A stretch of DNA of 64,000 nt from Dendrocalamus latiflorus (lineage: Eukaryota > Streptophyta > Magnoliopsida > Poales > Poaceae), in contig CM029631.1 in NCBI GenBank assembly GCA_017311315.1, positions 2,635,360 to 2,699,359 on the forward strand, given 5' to 3'. The notes beneath the pieces are model-generated. The model did no database searches and was not told the DNA's origin. It saw only the letters and a program-made list of their open reading frames with translations. How positions within the stretch are numbered: position 1 is the first letter of the stretch; the number at the start of each line of letters is the position of its first letter. Of this stretch, positions 1-12,170 are shown one piece after another. A program made the position numbers and the translations under genes.

Positions 1-570
1 AACTATAGTCACACCTATGATCCAAATCAATGTAGTTACAGCCATGATCATGTAAGTTGACAATCAAGATTATTCATAAATTCATAGATTATATAAAAAA
101 AACACTACCAAAATATTACATGGTTACTTGAACCTTTACAATTTTCAAAACAACCATGCATCCTCGCGCGTAATGCATGAAAAGATAATCCTATCGCTAC
201 AAATACGAGTCATTGCAATGCGACCGTGCTTTCGTTTTCTCCTTGAGAACATGTCAAAATTATTTCAGTTTTTTTTACAGCATGATTATTAGGGCGCCAA
301 AGCCAAACCAGAGAGAGAAAAACCCTCTCCCCCTTCTGAACCGTGCATCTCCAATCCTAGGGCCAACAGCTTCCCAGGGCAAAAGAGCAGCAAGCCATAT
401 AGATGGGAGTGGTTGCCTTCCTCACCTAGCTGGTTCTCTCCAAGAAAACGCAGCCCAGGAAGCAACAGCCTAATCCCCAAAGAACTACTCCTGTACTCCA
501 AAACTAGTGGGTTTACTCCCCAATTTCTAGGAGATTTTTCCGAGTAAATCAGCGGTGGAGCAGCAAATTT

Positions 571-1428
571 GTAAGCATTCTCTTCCTCCTCTCCGTCCGT
601 CTGTGCTTTTAGGGGATTTTTGGTGTCTTGTGGACTCAGATGGAGTCCGTTCCTCCTATAAATCTGGATCCTAGTGCTAAATCGTGTAGGTATATTCGAA
701 GGGTGTAGTTTCGAGTGCTCCCTTTAGGGATTCGTTTTCCGATCTGGTTTTGGTCGCTGGGTTGTGTTTTGGGGTTGGGCGGTAGGTTTCTGCTTCCCCC
801 CTTCTCGTTTTTTTTTCTCTTGTAAGAGACGGAAAGGAACCATTTTGTCTAGTTTTTATGTAACTTTGGAACTAGATTTTTTGTTTTCATGTGCGTCTGA
901 TTTACTTGTAGCATTCTTTTCGTAGAAAAGGTTAGATTTTTTTGGTTACAGTGGAGTAGTTTTCCAGCTGCTAGTTCTACTGATGTTTCGTTTTCCCTTT
1001 CAAGATAGATGAAAAGAGTGGGATTTCGCCCATATTGAGAGTTTTTAGGCAGAGTAGATGCGTTCAATTAGGATTTTCTCTTTTGATTTGCCCCGTAGTA
1101 GAGTACGTTAGGTGTTTGGATGGAGAAGAAGAGCCTTTGAGCCTTTGTTTTGTGTTTTGGGGCAAGATTTTGCTCTCATGAGGACTAGATTGTTTGCCCT
1201 GCTCTTTTCACTAAAATTACTAGAACTTTAGTTCAAAGTCTTCTTTTGTCCTCTTTAGTTTCAATTTCTACTTTGTACCCAACCATCCTTGTAGTACTAG
1301 CTAGAGAAGATTTATTGGAAAACGATGAATCTCCGATTAGCCTATCTTTTCTGCTGCTGGCTCCTTTTCACAGTACATTCTGATCTGCAGTCTTGGATTT
1401 AGTTGCTGACGGCTTCCGGCTCTTTCAG
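571..1428 (+). promoter_or_regulatory. Putative 5' leader intron of the DUF1639 gene
   Basis: A good donor (ATTT|GTAAGC, GT at 571) and a pyrimidine-rich acceptor (CTCTTTCAG ending at 1428) lie just upstream of the coding start at 1430. Positions 541-570 would then be the end of a non-coding first exon. The T-rich interior is typical of leader introns. The transcription start is not resolved; positions 1-540 show no other gene. Confidence 0.55.
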
Positions 1429-1429
1429 A

Positions 1430-2392
1430 ATGCAGATGGATCAGGAGATTAAGGACTCAAGACCCTCAAGGTCTCCCTGCGAGCCAAATCTGTTCTTGCG
1501 ATGGGGCAGCCGGAAGCGGCTTCGCTGTGTTAAGACGCGTGACGACGGTTCGCCATCACCAGCACGGACTGAAGTTGTTAGACGTGCCATACCCCGAGTG
1601 AGTCGACCCCTTCTTGGAGGTGATGTCGCACCATTTCGTTCACCACGCCGCCCTAGCACCCTTCAGCGAAGGTAATTTCAGTATGCACAGACCCCATTCA
1701 CATTGCAGTGTAAAATATCAACAAATGCTCTCAGTAGGTGTCTGAACATAGTGTTTGTCAGCAGGAAATCTGAGCCAATGGTGCGTGAGAACAGGCAGTC
1801 AATATCTCTCTCACCAGAGAAGGACCGGTATTACTCCACTAGGGGCTCCTCATTTCCTTTTGAGGGGAATGGGTTTGATTTTGGTGGTGGAATGGAAGAG
1901 AAGGGCACCACCGCGCTGCCAAGGTTCTTCATCTCATTGTCAAATAAGGAGAAGGAGGAGGATTTTATGGCGATGAAGGGCTGCAAGCTCCCACAGAGGC
2001 CAAAGAAGAGGCCGAAGTTGATGCAGAAGTGCTTGCTTGTAATGCCAGCTTTCACAGAGTCAACTGCAAAGTTTTGTTCTTTTCATAGATGTGATCATGT
2101 TCATTTTCTAACCCTCCTGTTTTCTGTGTCATTGTTGTGCATGTCTGTAGATGGTGAGTCCAGGTGCATGGTTGTCAGATTTGTCGCATGAGAGGTATGA
2201 AGTTAGAGAGAAGAAGGGTTCCAGAAAGGTAACCTAGATTTCGCTTGTTTCCTTTGTTGCAAGTAATATATATTGTAGCTTTTAGTTTGAATTTAAGTCT
2301 ATAGGTCTATTATTGCCAGTTGCTAATGTGAGCAATATCTGCAGAGGGCTAGAGGCTTGAAGGCTCTGTGCATGGAGAGTGACTCAGAATAG
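1430..2392 (+). CDS. DUF1639 family protein, four coding exons
   Basis: The spliced product is 214 residues. Exons are 1430-1671, 1762-2038, 2151-2228 and 2345-2392 (TAG stop), all with GT-AG introns and consistent phase. The diagnostic DUF1639 block is in exon 2: a PRFFISLSNKEKEEDFMAMK stretch followed by a basic PQRPKKRPKLMQK stretch. Exon 3 continues with SPGAWLSDLSHERYEV, which matches the usual family C-terminus. The function of DUF1639 proteins is not established; the Lys/Arg-rich block could suit nuclear location, but that is inference. The start at 1430 is chosen because it lies two bases after a strong acceptor; an upstream ATG at 1403 would lie inside the leader intron. The exon 2 acceptor is a CAGCAG tandem, so one Ser residue may be optional. 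Confidence 0.88.
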
Positions 2393-2713
2393 AGAGGTGG
2401 GAGGGATTTTTTTGGGACTTTTGCTGGAGTCAGAAATCTCTAGTTAGGTAGTAATGCTGGTTCTTTAACTAGACAGACCTCAGCAGCTAATTTAGTGGGG
2501 GATCATTGGCTGTTCCACTCCCGTATTCGCCCTTGTTGTATCTCCATCCCTTTTCTTTTGTTATTCTAAAGAAATTGTCATATGGAACCATGCACATTGA
2601 CCAAAAGAGTAAATTAGATCATTCCTGAATTAGTGAGTTTTGAGTTCAGGCCTTGAGGACGCCTGTTTGGTTACTTGGCTAGTACTGAAAGCTAGCGAAA
2701 ACAAAATACATGT
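2393..2713. other. 3' UTR and intergenic spacer
   Basis: This stretch follows the DUF1639 stop codon. It is T-rich with no open frame of note and probably holds the 3' UTR. No clear poly(A) signal stands out. Confidence 0.4.
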
Positions 2714-2930
2714 GGCCTGTTCTTTTTCAGCTTTTGGTTTTTCTACAGTAACTAGTTTTTAAATAAAGCGTTTTCAAGATGGGTCTAGTAGTTAATTGTA
2801 GTACATATTGTACCGACTTCATTTATATTGGTAAAAACCGTACATGAGTTTCTTTTACTTTGTAATCTCTTGTATGAATAGTCCAAAAGCCACAAGTCGT
2901 AGTCATAAGATGCAATCAAAAGAACAGGCC
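2714..2930. mobile_element. Small MITE, family A (GGCCTGTTCTTTT termini)
   Basis: The left end GGCCTGTTCTTTT is matched by AAAAGAACAGGCC at the right end, giving near-perfect 13-bp terminal inverted repeats on a 217-bp AT-rich body with no coding capacity. Related, more decayed copies occur near 3.74-3.96, 16.26-16.44 and 23.96-24.19 kb and share the internal AGTTTTTAAA and CTTCATTTATAT-like blocks. No convincing target duplication is visible, so the superfamily is left open. Confidence 0.7.
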
Positions 2931-3738
2931 AGCTTGAAACCCCAATGAGAGGAAGCAATAGTCTGCTTTGAGGAGTATGATTTTCATTTGTTGTATCAGT
3001 AAGATCAATTTGGAGGAAACTTTGTGGTCATTCAATTGATTGCAGATTTTGCAATATACTAGAGTCGAGGTCGATCAGTTGAGGCTGCAAGAGCACGCTA
3101 TACATAAGCCATCATGTCGGGGCATGATCCTGAATTCCTGGTGCAGTGGTTCCTTGCTCTGCCACGAAATCTGAGGATTGGGACGAGGACGGCGACCCAC
3201 CAAATTGGGCTGGGCCAGCCTTCCAACTCCACGGCCCGCTCTTCCCTTAAAGTGGTGGCTTGGCTAGCACAAGATCATAAGTTCGGAACCCAGCCAACCC
3301 ACCCGGCTTCTGGGCCCCGCGCGGGTCGTGGTGTCGGTGCCGCCTGCCGCACCCGCAGCCGAAAACGCCGTGCGGGAAAACACGTCGTCCCGCCGCACCC
3401 GTGTGCCGTGTCTCAATTCTTTCTCATCTCGGCCCGACGCGCCACATCACACGGGGGTCGGGCTGCCTACCCTGCTACCCAAGCGACACGGTCACACGAG
3501 AGGCGCGCGGCCCCTCTCTGTGCAGTGTGCGATGCCACTCCCTCGCTCGGGTGCCGGGCGTCGGCTACCCTGATACTGGGTCCAGCGTCAGCGAGCTGGG
3601 CTGGGCGGCACCCAACGACACGGCCGAACTTACAGCTGTTGTTTCACATGTTCCGGCTTCCCAGCCATCCAACTCCTCGGCGGCGCGAGTCATCCCATTC
3701 CCGTCATGGCAAAAGCGCAAACAACGGGTGGATTTAGC
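2931..3738. other. Intergenic, GC-rich from about 3.2 kb
   Basis: No gene is recognised. The GC-rich part (3200-3740) has several overlapping open frames on the + strand rich in Arg, Pro and Ser, which is what stop-poor GC-rich DNA gives by chance. It may be a decayed transposon interior. Confidence 0.4.
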
Positions 3739-3960
3739 TGGGCTTTGGCTTTCCGCTTTTTACTACCGAACTAGTTTTTAAAATAATGTATCTTTTAAGA
3801 TATAGTCTATAAGTTAATTGTAATAAACACTATATCGAGTTCAACTATACTGACCAAAATCGCATACGAATGTTTCCTCTTATTACTGGCTCTCACAAAC
3901 ATCCAGAATTCAAAATCCATAAGCTAAAAAACACAGTTACATCTACAGTCTAAAAGAACC
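3739..3960. mobile_element. Decayed MITE, family A
   Basis: The body shares the order AACTAGTTTTTAAA, AAGTTAATTGTA, and a GTACAT/CGTACG-like block with the element at 2714-2930, and ends in AAAAGAACC. The termini are degraded, so the limits are approximate. Confidence 0.45.
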
Positions 3961-6873
3961 CACCCAACGTCTCGGCCCGCCACATCCACACGGCCGCTCC
4001 TGCACGCTCGCCCGGCTCGTGGACGTTGTGTTGGCTCCGCTGTAGCACACGCACAACTTGTGCTGGAACGGTCAAACCTATGCTCAGTCGTGCGAGCTTG
4101 CGTAGTGCGGAGAATGTGGCCCGCCCACGCCTTCCATTTCCTCCCGTCGCGCCCGGCTCCTATCCAAAAAAGAAAAGCCAATCCAGAGGTGGGCATGGGG
4201 CTGTGCCGTGCTGGTATGGCCCAGGCCCACCATGCTTCGGGCCGTTTTGGCTTGGCCCAGTCATCCCACTGCGTCGTGCCATACTGTGCCGCCTCGCCTC
4301 GCCTCCGGCCAGGCCCAAGCACAACCCAAAGCCCACTGTGCCGGTGTTTGTGCTGTACCAGTCCAAGCCCAACCCGAAGTAACTATATATGATGGAGATA
4401 GTGGTGACAATGGTGACGGTATCCGCCATCTTCCTTTCTCTCGTACCCGTCTCATTAAAAATCTAGTTAAAATTTCATACGATTGACTCATGCCATTCCA
4501 CCTCCGAACTTGGCCATCTAGTCCAATGGCATGCATATCTAGGTGCAAATCGGACTGTGGTGTACGTGGACATCTAGCCCATTGCTCGACAATCTGGCAT
4601 AGGGCTGCCCAACTAGTCAAATAGAAAAGCTCAAGTAGAGTCGTGAGTGCAGTTTACTATAGTAAAGAAATAAATTTCAAAAAGTTTTTCGAACATTTAG
4701 TAACTACTTAGAATGCACGCACTAATAACAGAATGTCTCTATTTACATAATGGTTAATTGCAACATACATGGGATGATTATCTCATCAAATGCTAGAATT
4801 AAAAAGGCAGTCAGTGAAAGGAGCTATGTTAGAATTAGAAGTGCATGTAGTAGTAATTTGCTTACATAAAATAAAATCACAATGGGGTGAGCTATGTTAT
4901 AAAAATTAAAAATATATGTTAGAATATGTTGATTTGATTGATCTTCTTTTCTAGAATATGTTGATTTATTGATCTTCTTCTCCAACAGTTCAACCCTACT
5001 GATTTTACATGAAGCAAGAGAGTTGCGAGGATGGGACCTAGGGTTCGGTGGTGGTGACGTAAGGAGGAGCAACATCAAAAATACTCATTATTTTTGTGCG
5101 ATGATGTCTCTTAAGAAAGAACAAAAAAGACACCTTATATGACAAGTGTAAAAATGAAGAACAACAAAAGACACCTCATATCACAAGTGCAAAATGAACT
5201 CAACCTAAATTATAGCATATCTCAGTCACTTTTTTCAGTCAATGGATTAAGATCCAACCATCTTCATCTCATATATATACATCACACATTCACATCTCCA
5301 AAACCTAACTTAACCTATAAATTTGGCATTCTAGAGACTGCTCTGTACAAATGTACGTGTCACAGCAGTTGTGTAGGATCTTTTCACGATAAAATCAGAG
5401 TTTTTGAGGGATAGAACAGAAGAAATCAAAATGTATTAACCCACCAGTCAGCGGGTTGATAAGCCGTATAAGCGACATGTACACCATCACATCCTGAAGC
5501 CTCGGCCTAGCCGATGACAATGTTGGCCTCACATAAGCCATACTGACCCCTACCTTGTGCCATGCCACCAACATAGCACTCGATGTACTTTGTCTCGCTA
5601 ATCTTAGGATTACTATTAGTGCAACGGCTCTTATTTAGACTACACATATGCTCATTGCCACAAGCCGCCGCATTAAGCCATAATTGTTCTCTGGATTGTT
5701 GGAAGCTAAGTGCTAGTTGGATTATTTTAAACATGAGAGTTACTCCCAAATTCAATTGAAAAGAAGAGGCTACAAACCTCGAGATAATGATATGAATAAA
5801 ATATTCCTACAAGTAAATATAAGCGAACCACATATTCCATCGCGTAATTTGACATAGCGAAGCCAAACTCGTTTAGCTACGGCTCTCAATGTACTCTCTA
5901 ATCTACACACTCCGCAATGCGGTGGATAAACCTCTTGTGTAAATTTACACACATTGCGGTGGATAAACCTCTTGTGTAAGGCAGGATAGAAAGACGTCCT
6001 CAGTTTCTACCAAATACCGGCAATATTCTAATTGCACAAAGTAGCTAGACGCCTAATTGTGCAATAGATAATCACACACGGCACAAAGTTTAGCCCAAAT
6101 GACAGCAGCTAGCGTATATGTTCTAGCAATAAAACAATTCACAAAGCTGTTGTTCAACTAAAAAATCGATTGCAGCAAGTAGGGGAGAAGCTACACGTAA
6201 TCAAATTTAACTGCCGATACTAAACTTCACACATAACAACAAGTTAAGCACTAGTAATTAACAAACCACAATTAGTATATCTTCATAAGTAAAGAGAAGG
6301 ATCAGAATTTCTTACGACTCGAAACCGTCGAGGAGCCAGTCAAAAAGAAAGAAAGAAACCGTCAAGGAGCGTAGTGAAGCGCGACGAGTTGCTGTCCAAG
6401 ATAACAATTACGCCCCGCCTAGCCACAGGATCTCAAGCGTCTCGTTCCCGGAGATACCACACCACTCGTTCGTAGCTCGTGGCAAGGCGAACAACGAACT
6501 CGAGGCCCAGAAAAGAGCAGCGTAGGAACACCGATGAATCGCTCACGCGCTGAATCGCCGTCGCACCGGGAGCTTTGACGGAGCCGAGAAGCGTCGACGC
6601 ACGCAGGAGACTGGCGCTGCCGAGAATCGCCGCTCTGTACGTCCAGCGGTCACACGACCAAACGCACAGCTGCAGAGCGGCGCTGCCAGAGATCACGGCT
6701 GCCCGCTGCGGTGGAGTCCCTACGGAATCAATTCCTTGAGCGGCGGCAGCAGCTGTACTGTTTTTTGGAGGAGGAGCTCGTCCTTTTGATTCTCAGTGAA
6801 CGGCGTCATGGCCGCGGAAGACGTGGGTCATCCCCACGACTCGCTCACAGCAACCACCGAGCCCTCCAAATTA
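3961..6873. other. Intergenic region without a recognised gene
   Basis: Positions 3961-4420 are GC-rich with repeated GGCCC/GGGCC-type words. From 4640 the DNA becomes AT-rich. Two short tandem duplications are visible: a roughly 36-bp unit containing GCGGTGGATAAACCTCTTG at about 5918-5980, and a related pair near 5130-5200. Open frames here (for example 6433-6696 on the minus strand) show no family motif. Confidence 0.4.
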
Positions 6874-7029
6874 GGCCCTGTTTGGCACAGCTCCACCACC
6901 AGCTCTGTTTAGAGTCATTTTGTGCCAAACGGGGTAGACAAAATAGATCCATCCAAGGAGTCCCTTAAAACCTGCTGAGACAAAAGTAGCTCCTTGGGTG
7001 GAGCTGAAAAAGTAGCTCCACCCAGCTCC
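6874..7029. mobile_element. Fragment of a PIF/Harbinger-like element
   Basis: After a TTA trinucleotide (6871-6873) comes GGCCCTGTTTGGCACAGCTCC, which resembles the terminus of the intact PIF-like element at 45557 (GGGCCTGTTTGGCAGAGCTC). The right end carries the AGCTCCACCCAGCTCC subterminal words and is followed by TTA, but the outer AACAGGGCC is missing, so it appears truncated or rearranged. Confidence 0.4.
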
Positions 7030-7446
7030 TTAATCTCCTTTCTAGCATAACCATGACATGTGGGACCCATCTAAACCCTCCTCTTTAATTCCCAATTAAT
7101 TTCCAGGATTAGGAAAATGACGAATTGGAAATTTTATTGAATTTTCTCTAGAAAATTCCAACAGAGCAGGGAGAAACAATTGAAACTTCTGATAGCCGTG
7201 GGGTCATTGACTATAGGCAGTCAAATGATGTCAAGGATGGTAACGCTAATAAGAATAGCCACAACCAAGTTTTTTCATCTGATGGTAGTAATAAGAATGG
7301 CCAGGGCTTTTACACAAGTTAGCCTCAGGACAAGTCTGTTGATGACATTGAGATTATAAATGGAGCGTGGAGTACACGTCCTTCTTAGCCTCTGTCAGCT
7401 CTTGCTCTTTTGGTATGTTCTAGCTAGAACAGCGTGGACACTAAGT
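7030..7446. other. Intergenic spacer
   Basis: AT-rich sequence between two mobile-element remnants. No coding or RNA signal is seen. Confidence 0.35.
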
Positions 7447-7730
7447 GGCCCTGATCAATATGACTATATCTTCTGGCTTCAGCTTATTTTTGCACTATTC
7501 ATAAATTTCGTCTTTTTCTGAACTTTTGGCTTTTTTTAGTTTTTTTACCAGTTCTTTTTTTCCTCGTATTTGTTTACATTATACGTGATGGGCTAATATG
7601 TTTTTTCTATTTTAATTTTTTTAAATTTAATTATGGTAAATAAGCCTCTGTCAGCTACAGTGCTTTTTTCAACCAGCTACAGTGTTTTCAGCCATAAGCC
7701 ATGAGGCTTTCAGCCGAACCGATCACCACC
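7447..7730 (+). mobile_element. MITE, family B
   Basis: This copy contains the family core: CACTATTCATAAATTTCGTC, a GGCTTTTT run, GGTTCTTTTTTTCCTCGTAT, an AATTTAATTATG block, two CAGCTACAGTG motifs and the right end GCCGAACCGATCACCACC. Very similar copies lie at 12171-12452 and 41951-42237 (same strand) and in reverse at 13898, 15996 and 52312. No coding capacity. Confidence 0.7.
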
Positions 7731-8147
7731 TTAGTTAACTTTGTACTTTACCAGTCAACCATTTACCCATTGATGGCACACAGGCTGCTAAACTAAACTG
7801 AATAGCACCCATTCCTGATATTCAAAGGATAAAAGGAGACACGAAAAAGAAAGCATGGCCCTATGACCCCTTTAGTTAAGCCCGAGAGAGAAACTCCATT
7901 ACCAGAAAGACAAGTGAATCTACATATCGGAAAAGGAGGTAGAGCACAGGTCCACCACCACATGCCATGCTTCTCTTCAGAAGCCCGACAGAGAGAGAGA
8001 GAGAGAGAGTGAAGGTCAAAAGAAAAATTAGAAAGCAACACTAGGACCCATTCACATGACACACACTATCTAGGGCTGAAAAACTGATGCAGATGGTGTG
8101 TGTGTGTGTTACACTTGAATGGTTACACTTGCTCAGGGTGTTTTTAG
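7731..8147. other. 3' flank of the neprosin-family gene, with microsatellites
   Basis: On the minus strand this would hold the 3' UTR of the protease gene. It contains a GA run at about 7991-8009 and a GT run at about 8097-8109. Confidence 0.5.
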
Positions 8148-10912
8148 TTATGGGCAGTTTGAGCTCCTGCCAGGGCCTCCATAGTAGAAGTATGTGCCCC
8201 AGTCGCCATTGTTACCATTCTGCACATCATAGCAGTTTGATTGTTCGGTGAATGCGCTCACCCCCTTTGGTGCTTTCAGGTTGTTGGTGCTGTCTACCAC
8301 CTGTATGTTCTTGAAGTAGCTCGCCTTGCTGAACCCTTCCTCCGGGAAGTGCCCGCTGCCCATCTGCGTCGATGTGTGCACACCATCGGGCTGTGAGTTT
8401 ACCACCTCCCCACCCCACTCGATCATTGATGCGCTGTCGGCAAGGTGGGAGAAGAGGAAGGATGGCCAGTAGCCGAGAACATAATCCTTGCCAAACTGCA
8501 TCCACCAGTTCCCCTCTTTTGGATCCTGCTCACATAACATATACAGCAGAAATTGTTAGTTAGAAGCCGTGCACTAGAGAATGTGATGCATCAATATTAC
8601 AAAACCGTTAGCATTGAGATATCACACATCTAGACTTCACTAACGGAGAACAGGCTAGTGTTTCTACCATAGAAGCACCATGCAATGCATTCATGTTGTA
8701 CTAAGCAAACCAGTGCACTCATTACCCGTGCTCAATTGAAATGAAAAACACTTCACTTTCTATCTCGCACTTTGAATACCACTTGCTTGTTGAGGTAAAA
8801 AGTAGCAATGGTTCTTTCTTTTGAAAAAAACACAACTGGAGTAATCATTAGGGATAAGAAAGGTTGTTGAGAAAAGTATAGCAACCACAGGGTGAGGAGG
8901 AAACTAATTTTCGAAGCCCCAGGGTTCAGTCAAGGAGCACGAGTAAGGAGCACAGCAGCAAGTGGGCAAAGATTCTCTGGCCTGCATGTTTGTGACAGTC
9001 CTAAACGTACTAGGCATGGGCGCATGGCATGTGGTGAGTTTTTTTCCTAGTTTTTTTACTTGCTCACCTTCCAGATCAGTATGCTGATATCATATTGGGA
9101 GCCAGAGTAGCTTGAGGTGGGGAAGATGCTGGCTCCCATGGCAATCTCACTGTTAATCTGAACGAAACCTGCACACAGTATGTTGTAGCACCCCGTTGCT
9201 TGGTATGCATCACTCTGCAGATCGCCAAATAGCAAGACAATGAAGGAAACATCAATACAACTATTATAGTTGAACTATACGAGCACACTTCATAAATTGC
9301 AGGGTTGATTTTATACGGGAATGTGCAAAACTTACAGTCCAGTACGTGAACAGTCTTGTGTTGTTGTCCCCGTAGAGGTCCGGGCTAACCTGATGAATGA
9401 ATCAGAGGGGAAAAACGCATAAGCGATTCAGAGCTCGTGACACCACGCGCTGCGCAGAAACAGAGCAATCAACCGCAAAAACGGTGCTGCATTTACTCGG
9501 CATTGACTTCGAGTGTGAAGTTCAGCTCATGAGCTATGTGGTTCTTTCCCTACCTGCCAGCCAGCCTCGATGCTGTTGAGATCCTCGCCGAAGGATCCCC
9601 CCAAGATCCAGAGCTGGGACAAGCTGAACTCGTTCGGCTGCCCGATCCTGGGCTCCCAGACATTGATGGTCGCCTTCGCACCGTAGTACTTGTCGCCTTG
9701 AACGTACGCTATCGCATGCTGAAATTCGCAACAACAGTTATGAGCTATGACTAGTAGCACGGCACATCGTAGCACATTAGTAGCATTTTTCTCCATTCCA
9801 CCTCAACACGAGATAGATAATGCGTGCACGTACTTGATGGCCGCCCTCGTTGAGCATGTTGGGATCGATGGACATCGGGTTGGCCACCGTGTGCCGCTTC
9901 TTGCCGTACCGCCGCAACGAGCTCGCCCGGAGCAGGTCGTCCTTCTTCGTTCTCCGGATTGGGACGCTGTCCTCCGGGCACCTGCCGTTGTGATGCCACA
10001 GCTGAAGCATGGGCTTCTCGCCGCCGCTGCTGGAGGCCACATCGCTCTTGGATTCGTCGTACAGGCCATCCGGGTGATAGTTCGGCCTCATCTGCAGAAG
10101 TAAAAAATGTAAAACGCCTTGAGCCAAACTGCACAGAAATCCAGCAAAACCATGATTTCTGTAGTTACAGTAGAAACTTACCTGGATAGTGTGGTTCTTG
10201 AGGAAAGGGTGATCAAACGCTGGCTGGTGTGAGATGTGCACGCAGTCTATGATGTCCCCATCTGGGCTCTGCTCGATTTGCAATTTGCAAACAACAGAAA
10301 CAGTCGTGTTTGGGTAAGAATTGGAAGAAAGCACTATCGCAAAAAGGACTACTTTGATATGCTCTGAACTTAAAATTTTGCCCAAAGCTAAGCAAGAAAG
10401 AGCTTCACACAAGAAGAAGCACAAAGTGCCACCCAAGAAGGAAAGTCGCAAAAGTCGCAATCTTTCGTGCAAATTTTGCTTGACTTGCCTAATCTAGCCA
10501 AAAGAAAGATGAATACTTTTGCACAAATTGTAAATCGAGAAAGTGAACTGCCCCAAGAACAACCACAAAAGAAGCCCAAAAGACCGTCTTTTTTGAATCA
10601 GAGTTCGACTTTCAACGATTAGCCAAGAACGACACCGACCACCTTACTCAAATCCATCCCAAATGCAGCTAAAAACGCACCTTTGACGAGGAAGAACACC
10701 CCGGATTTATTCAAACAAGCAATTCAAATCGCCACAAGGACAATACCAAAGCAACCAGCTCGACGCACCTCGATGCTCTTCACCGCCGGCTTGTTGAGCC
10801 GCTTCAGGTGCCGGTGCATCCTCGCCCCCGGCGACCTGGCCGCCGCCGCCGCGGCGCACGAGAGGCACACCACCGCCACCAGCAGGCACGCGACGGCGCG
10901 CGCGGTGGCCAT
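8148..10912 (-). CDS. Neprosin-family protein (DUF4409 + DUF239), seven exons
   Basis: The spliced product is 410 residues. Minus-strand exons in order are 10769-10912, 10182-10268, 9834-10091, 9554-9718, 9336-9389, 9068-9214 and 8148-8525; every junction is GT-AG and in phase 0. Residues 1-25 form a signal peptide (hydrophobic core then Ala run). Exons 2-3 match the neprosin activation-peptide type region (LWHHNGRCPEDSVPIRRT). Exons 4-7 form the neprosin/DUF239 domain, with NEFSLSQLWILGG, ATGCYNILCAGFVQ and IEWGGEVV. Neprosin is known as a glutamic prolyl-endopeptidase with two catalytic Glu; the Glu in NEFSLSQ and one in IEWGGE are the likely candidates here, which is inference. The protein is probably secreted to the wall or apoplast. 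The 5' flank carries a C17 run at 10985-11001. Confidence 0.92.
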
Positions 10913-11633
10913 GGGCGGCGCCTCGTCACACCTCCACCGCTCCGCCTCCCCTCCCCCTCCTCCGGAGAAATCGCAAGAAAGGCACCCCCCCCCCCCCCCC
11001 CTCTACCAAATAGACCCCTCGCCGGTGATCGCCCGACCGGCTCCGAGGGCCGATTTGAGAATTCTGAAACAATGCAGGTGCGTGGTGGGAGTAATGGCTC
11101 GCTCTCCACTTCTTCTTGGGCGTCTCGACCGCTAGTGCTACGAGGCTACAAACAAACGGGCAGTGAAGGGATGCCGGCTACTACTGGTAAGGGAGAGAGA
11201 GCACTCGCGCTGCAACTTGTGCCGTTTCCGAGCTTTACTTTTGGATTTCTCGACCAAAATGCCCCTGCACGATTCGAAAATTATTAGGGGACACCAGGCG
11301 TACAACGTCCAGTGCGGGACCAACGGCGACTGGTATGTGGGTCCAACCGTCCAAGGATACCTTCTTTCAAGTTTTGGGGTTTTAATTTATCTTAAAAGTT
11401 AAAACAAATGAGATAGTCTTTTAAAACGGATTTTTCAAATAATTTTTGAGCCTAAAATCATATACGTTGTTTATATCGGTGTCTCTGTGGTCTACTACCG
11501 TCGTTGAAAAGTGTAAATAAAACCCATCAATTGCAGCCAAAAGCCATCAATCATCATATCCCAAAAGAATAGGCCATAGAGTGGTATGCTTGGTTTTGTG
11601 AAAATATGGTGTATAATTTTTTTTGGCAAAGTA
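10913..11633. other. 5' flank of the neprosin-family gene
   Basis: A GC-rich upstream region holding a 17-base C run (10985-11001), probably the promoter and 5' UTR on the minus strand. Open frames on both strands here are by-products of the GC content. Confidence 0.4.
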
Positions 11634-11884
11634 TTCCCTCGGGTTTTTTTTCTTGACTTACTAGAATCCATGCCGTCAAACTTTTCAAAGTTTGAGCACC
11701 AATAGACTCAAAACTATCAAGGTTGACTATGCAAAAGTTATATCATTAGATTTATCATTAAAAATACTATCATAATATTATAATGTTATTAGTATATCTT
11801 AGTGTAAAGTTGTAAAAGTAGCGGTTAAAGCCGTATCTCGGAGAACGAGAAAAATAAAAAAAGTCAAGTAAAAAAATACGAAGT
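11634..11884. mobile_element. Stowaway-like MITE
   Basis: The left end reads TA followed by TTCCCTCGGGTTTTTTTTC and the right end AAGTCAAGTAAAAAAATACG then AAGTA, an imperfect inverted pair resembling the CTCCCTCCGT ends of Stowaway elements, which target TA. The internal GTTTGAGCACCAATAGACTC and AAGGTTGACTATG blocks are also of that kind. Termini are eroded. Confidence 0.5.
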
Positions 11885-11950
11885 ATAGAGTAGTCTGTTT
11901 GGTTTGGTGAAAAATATTATGTACAATTTTTGTGAAGTATTGGTACTTAG

Positions 11951-12130
11951 GCCCTGCTCTAACTGGCAGTTGCTTTTAGCTGTTTAGCTTTTGGTTGAAA
12001 TTATACTATAGTGGTTATTAAATTTTTCTGAGTCATTCAATTAAAAATAAGAAAAATAAAAAATGCCGTTATATCTCTACGAACAATGCAAAAAAATAAA
12101 GAGAAAAGGCAAAAAAAATGTTATATCTCC
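11951..12130. mobile_element. Degenerate family B-like MITE
   Basis: It begins GGCCCTGCTCTAACTGGCAG and carries AATTAAAAATAAGAAAAATA and a CAATGCAAAAAAATAAAGAG block that echo the family B interior. Limits are uncertain. Confidence 0.35.
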
Positions 12131-12170
12131 ATGTGGGCTTTATACAAATGAAATCTTTTACATAATGAAC

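Noticed and set aside
3114..3737. 207-codon frame on the + strand
   Set aside because: Composition follows the GC-rich DNA, frames overlap at 3328 and 3401, and no family motif is seen.
10683..11287. Frames on both strands around the neprosin-family first exon
   Set aside because: They are antisense or out-of-frame shadows of exon 1 and its GC-rich flank; the spliced minus-strand model explains the region.
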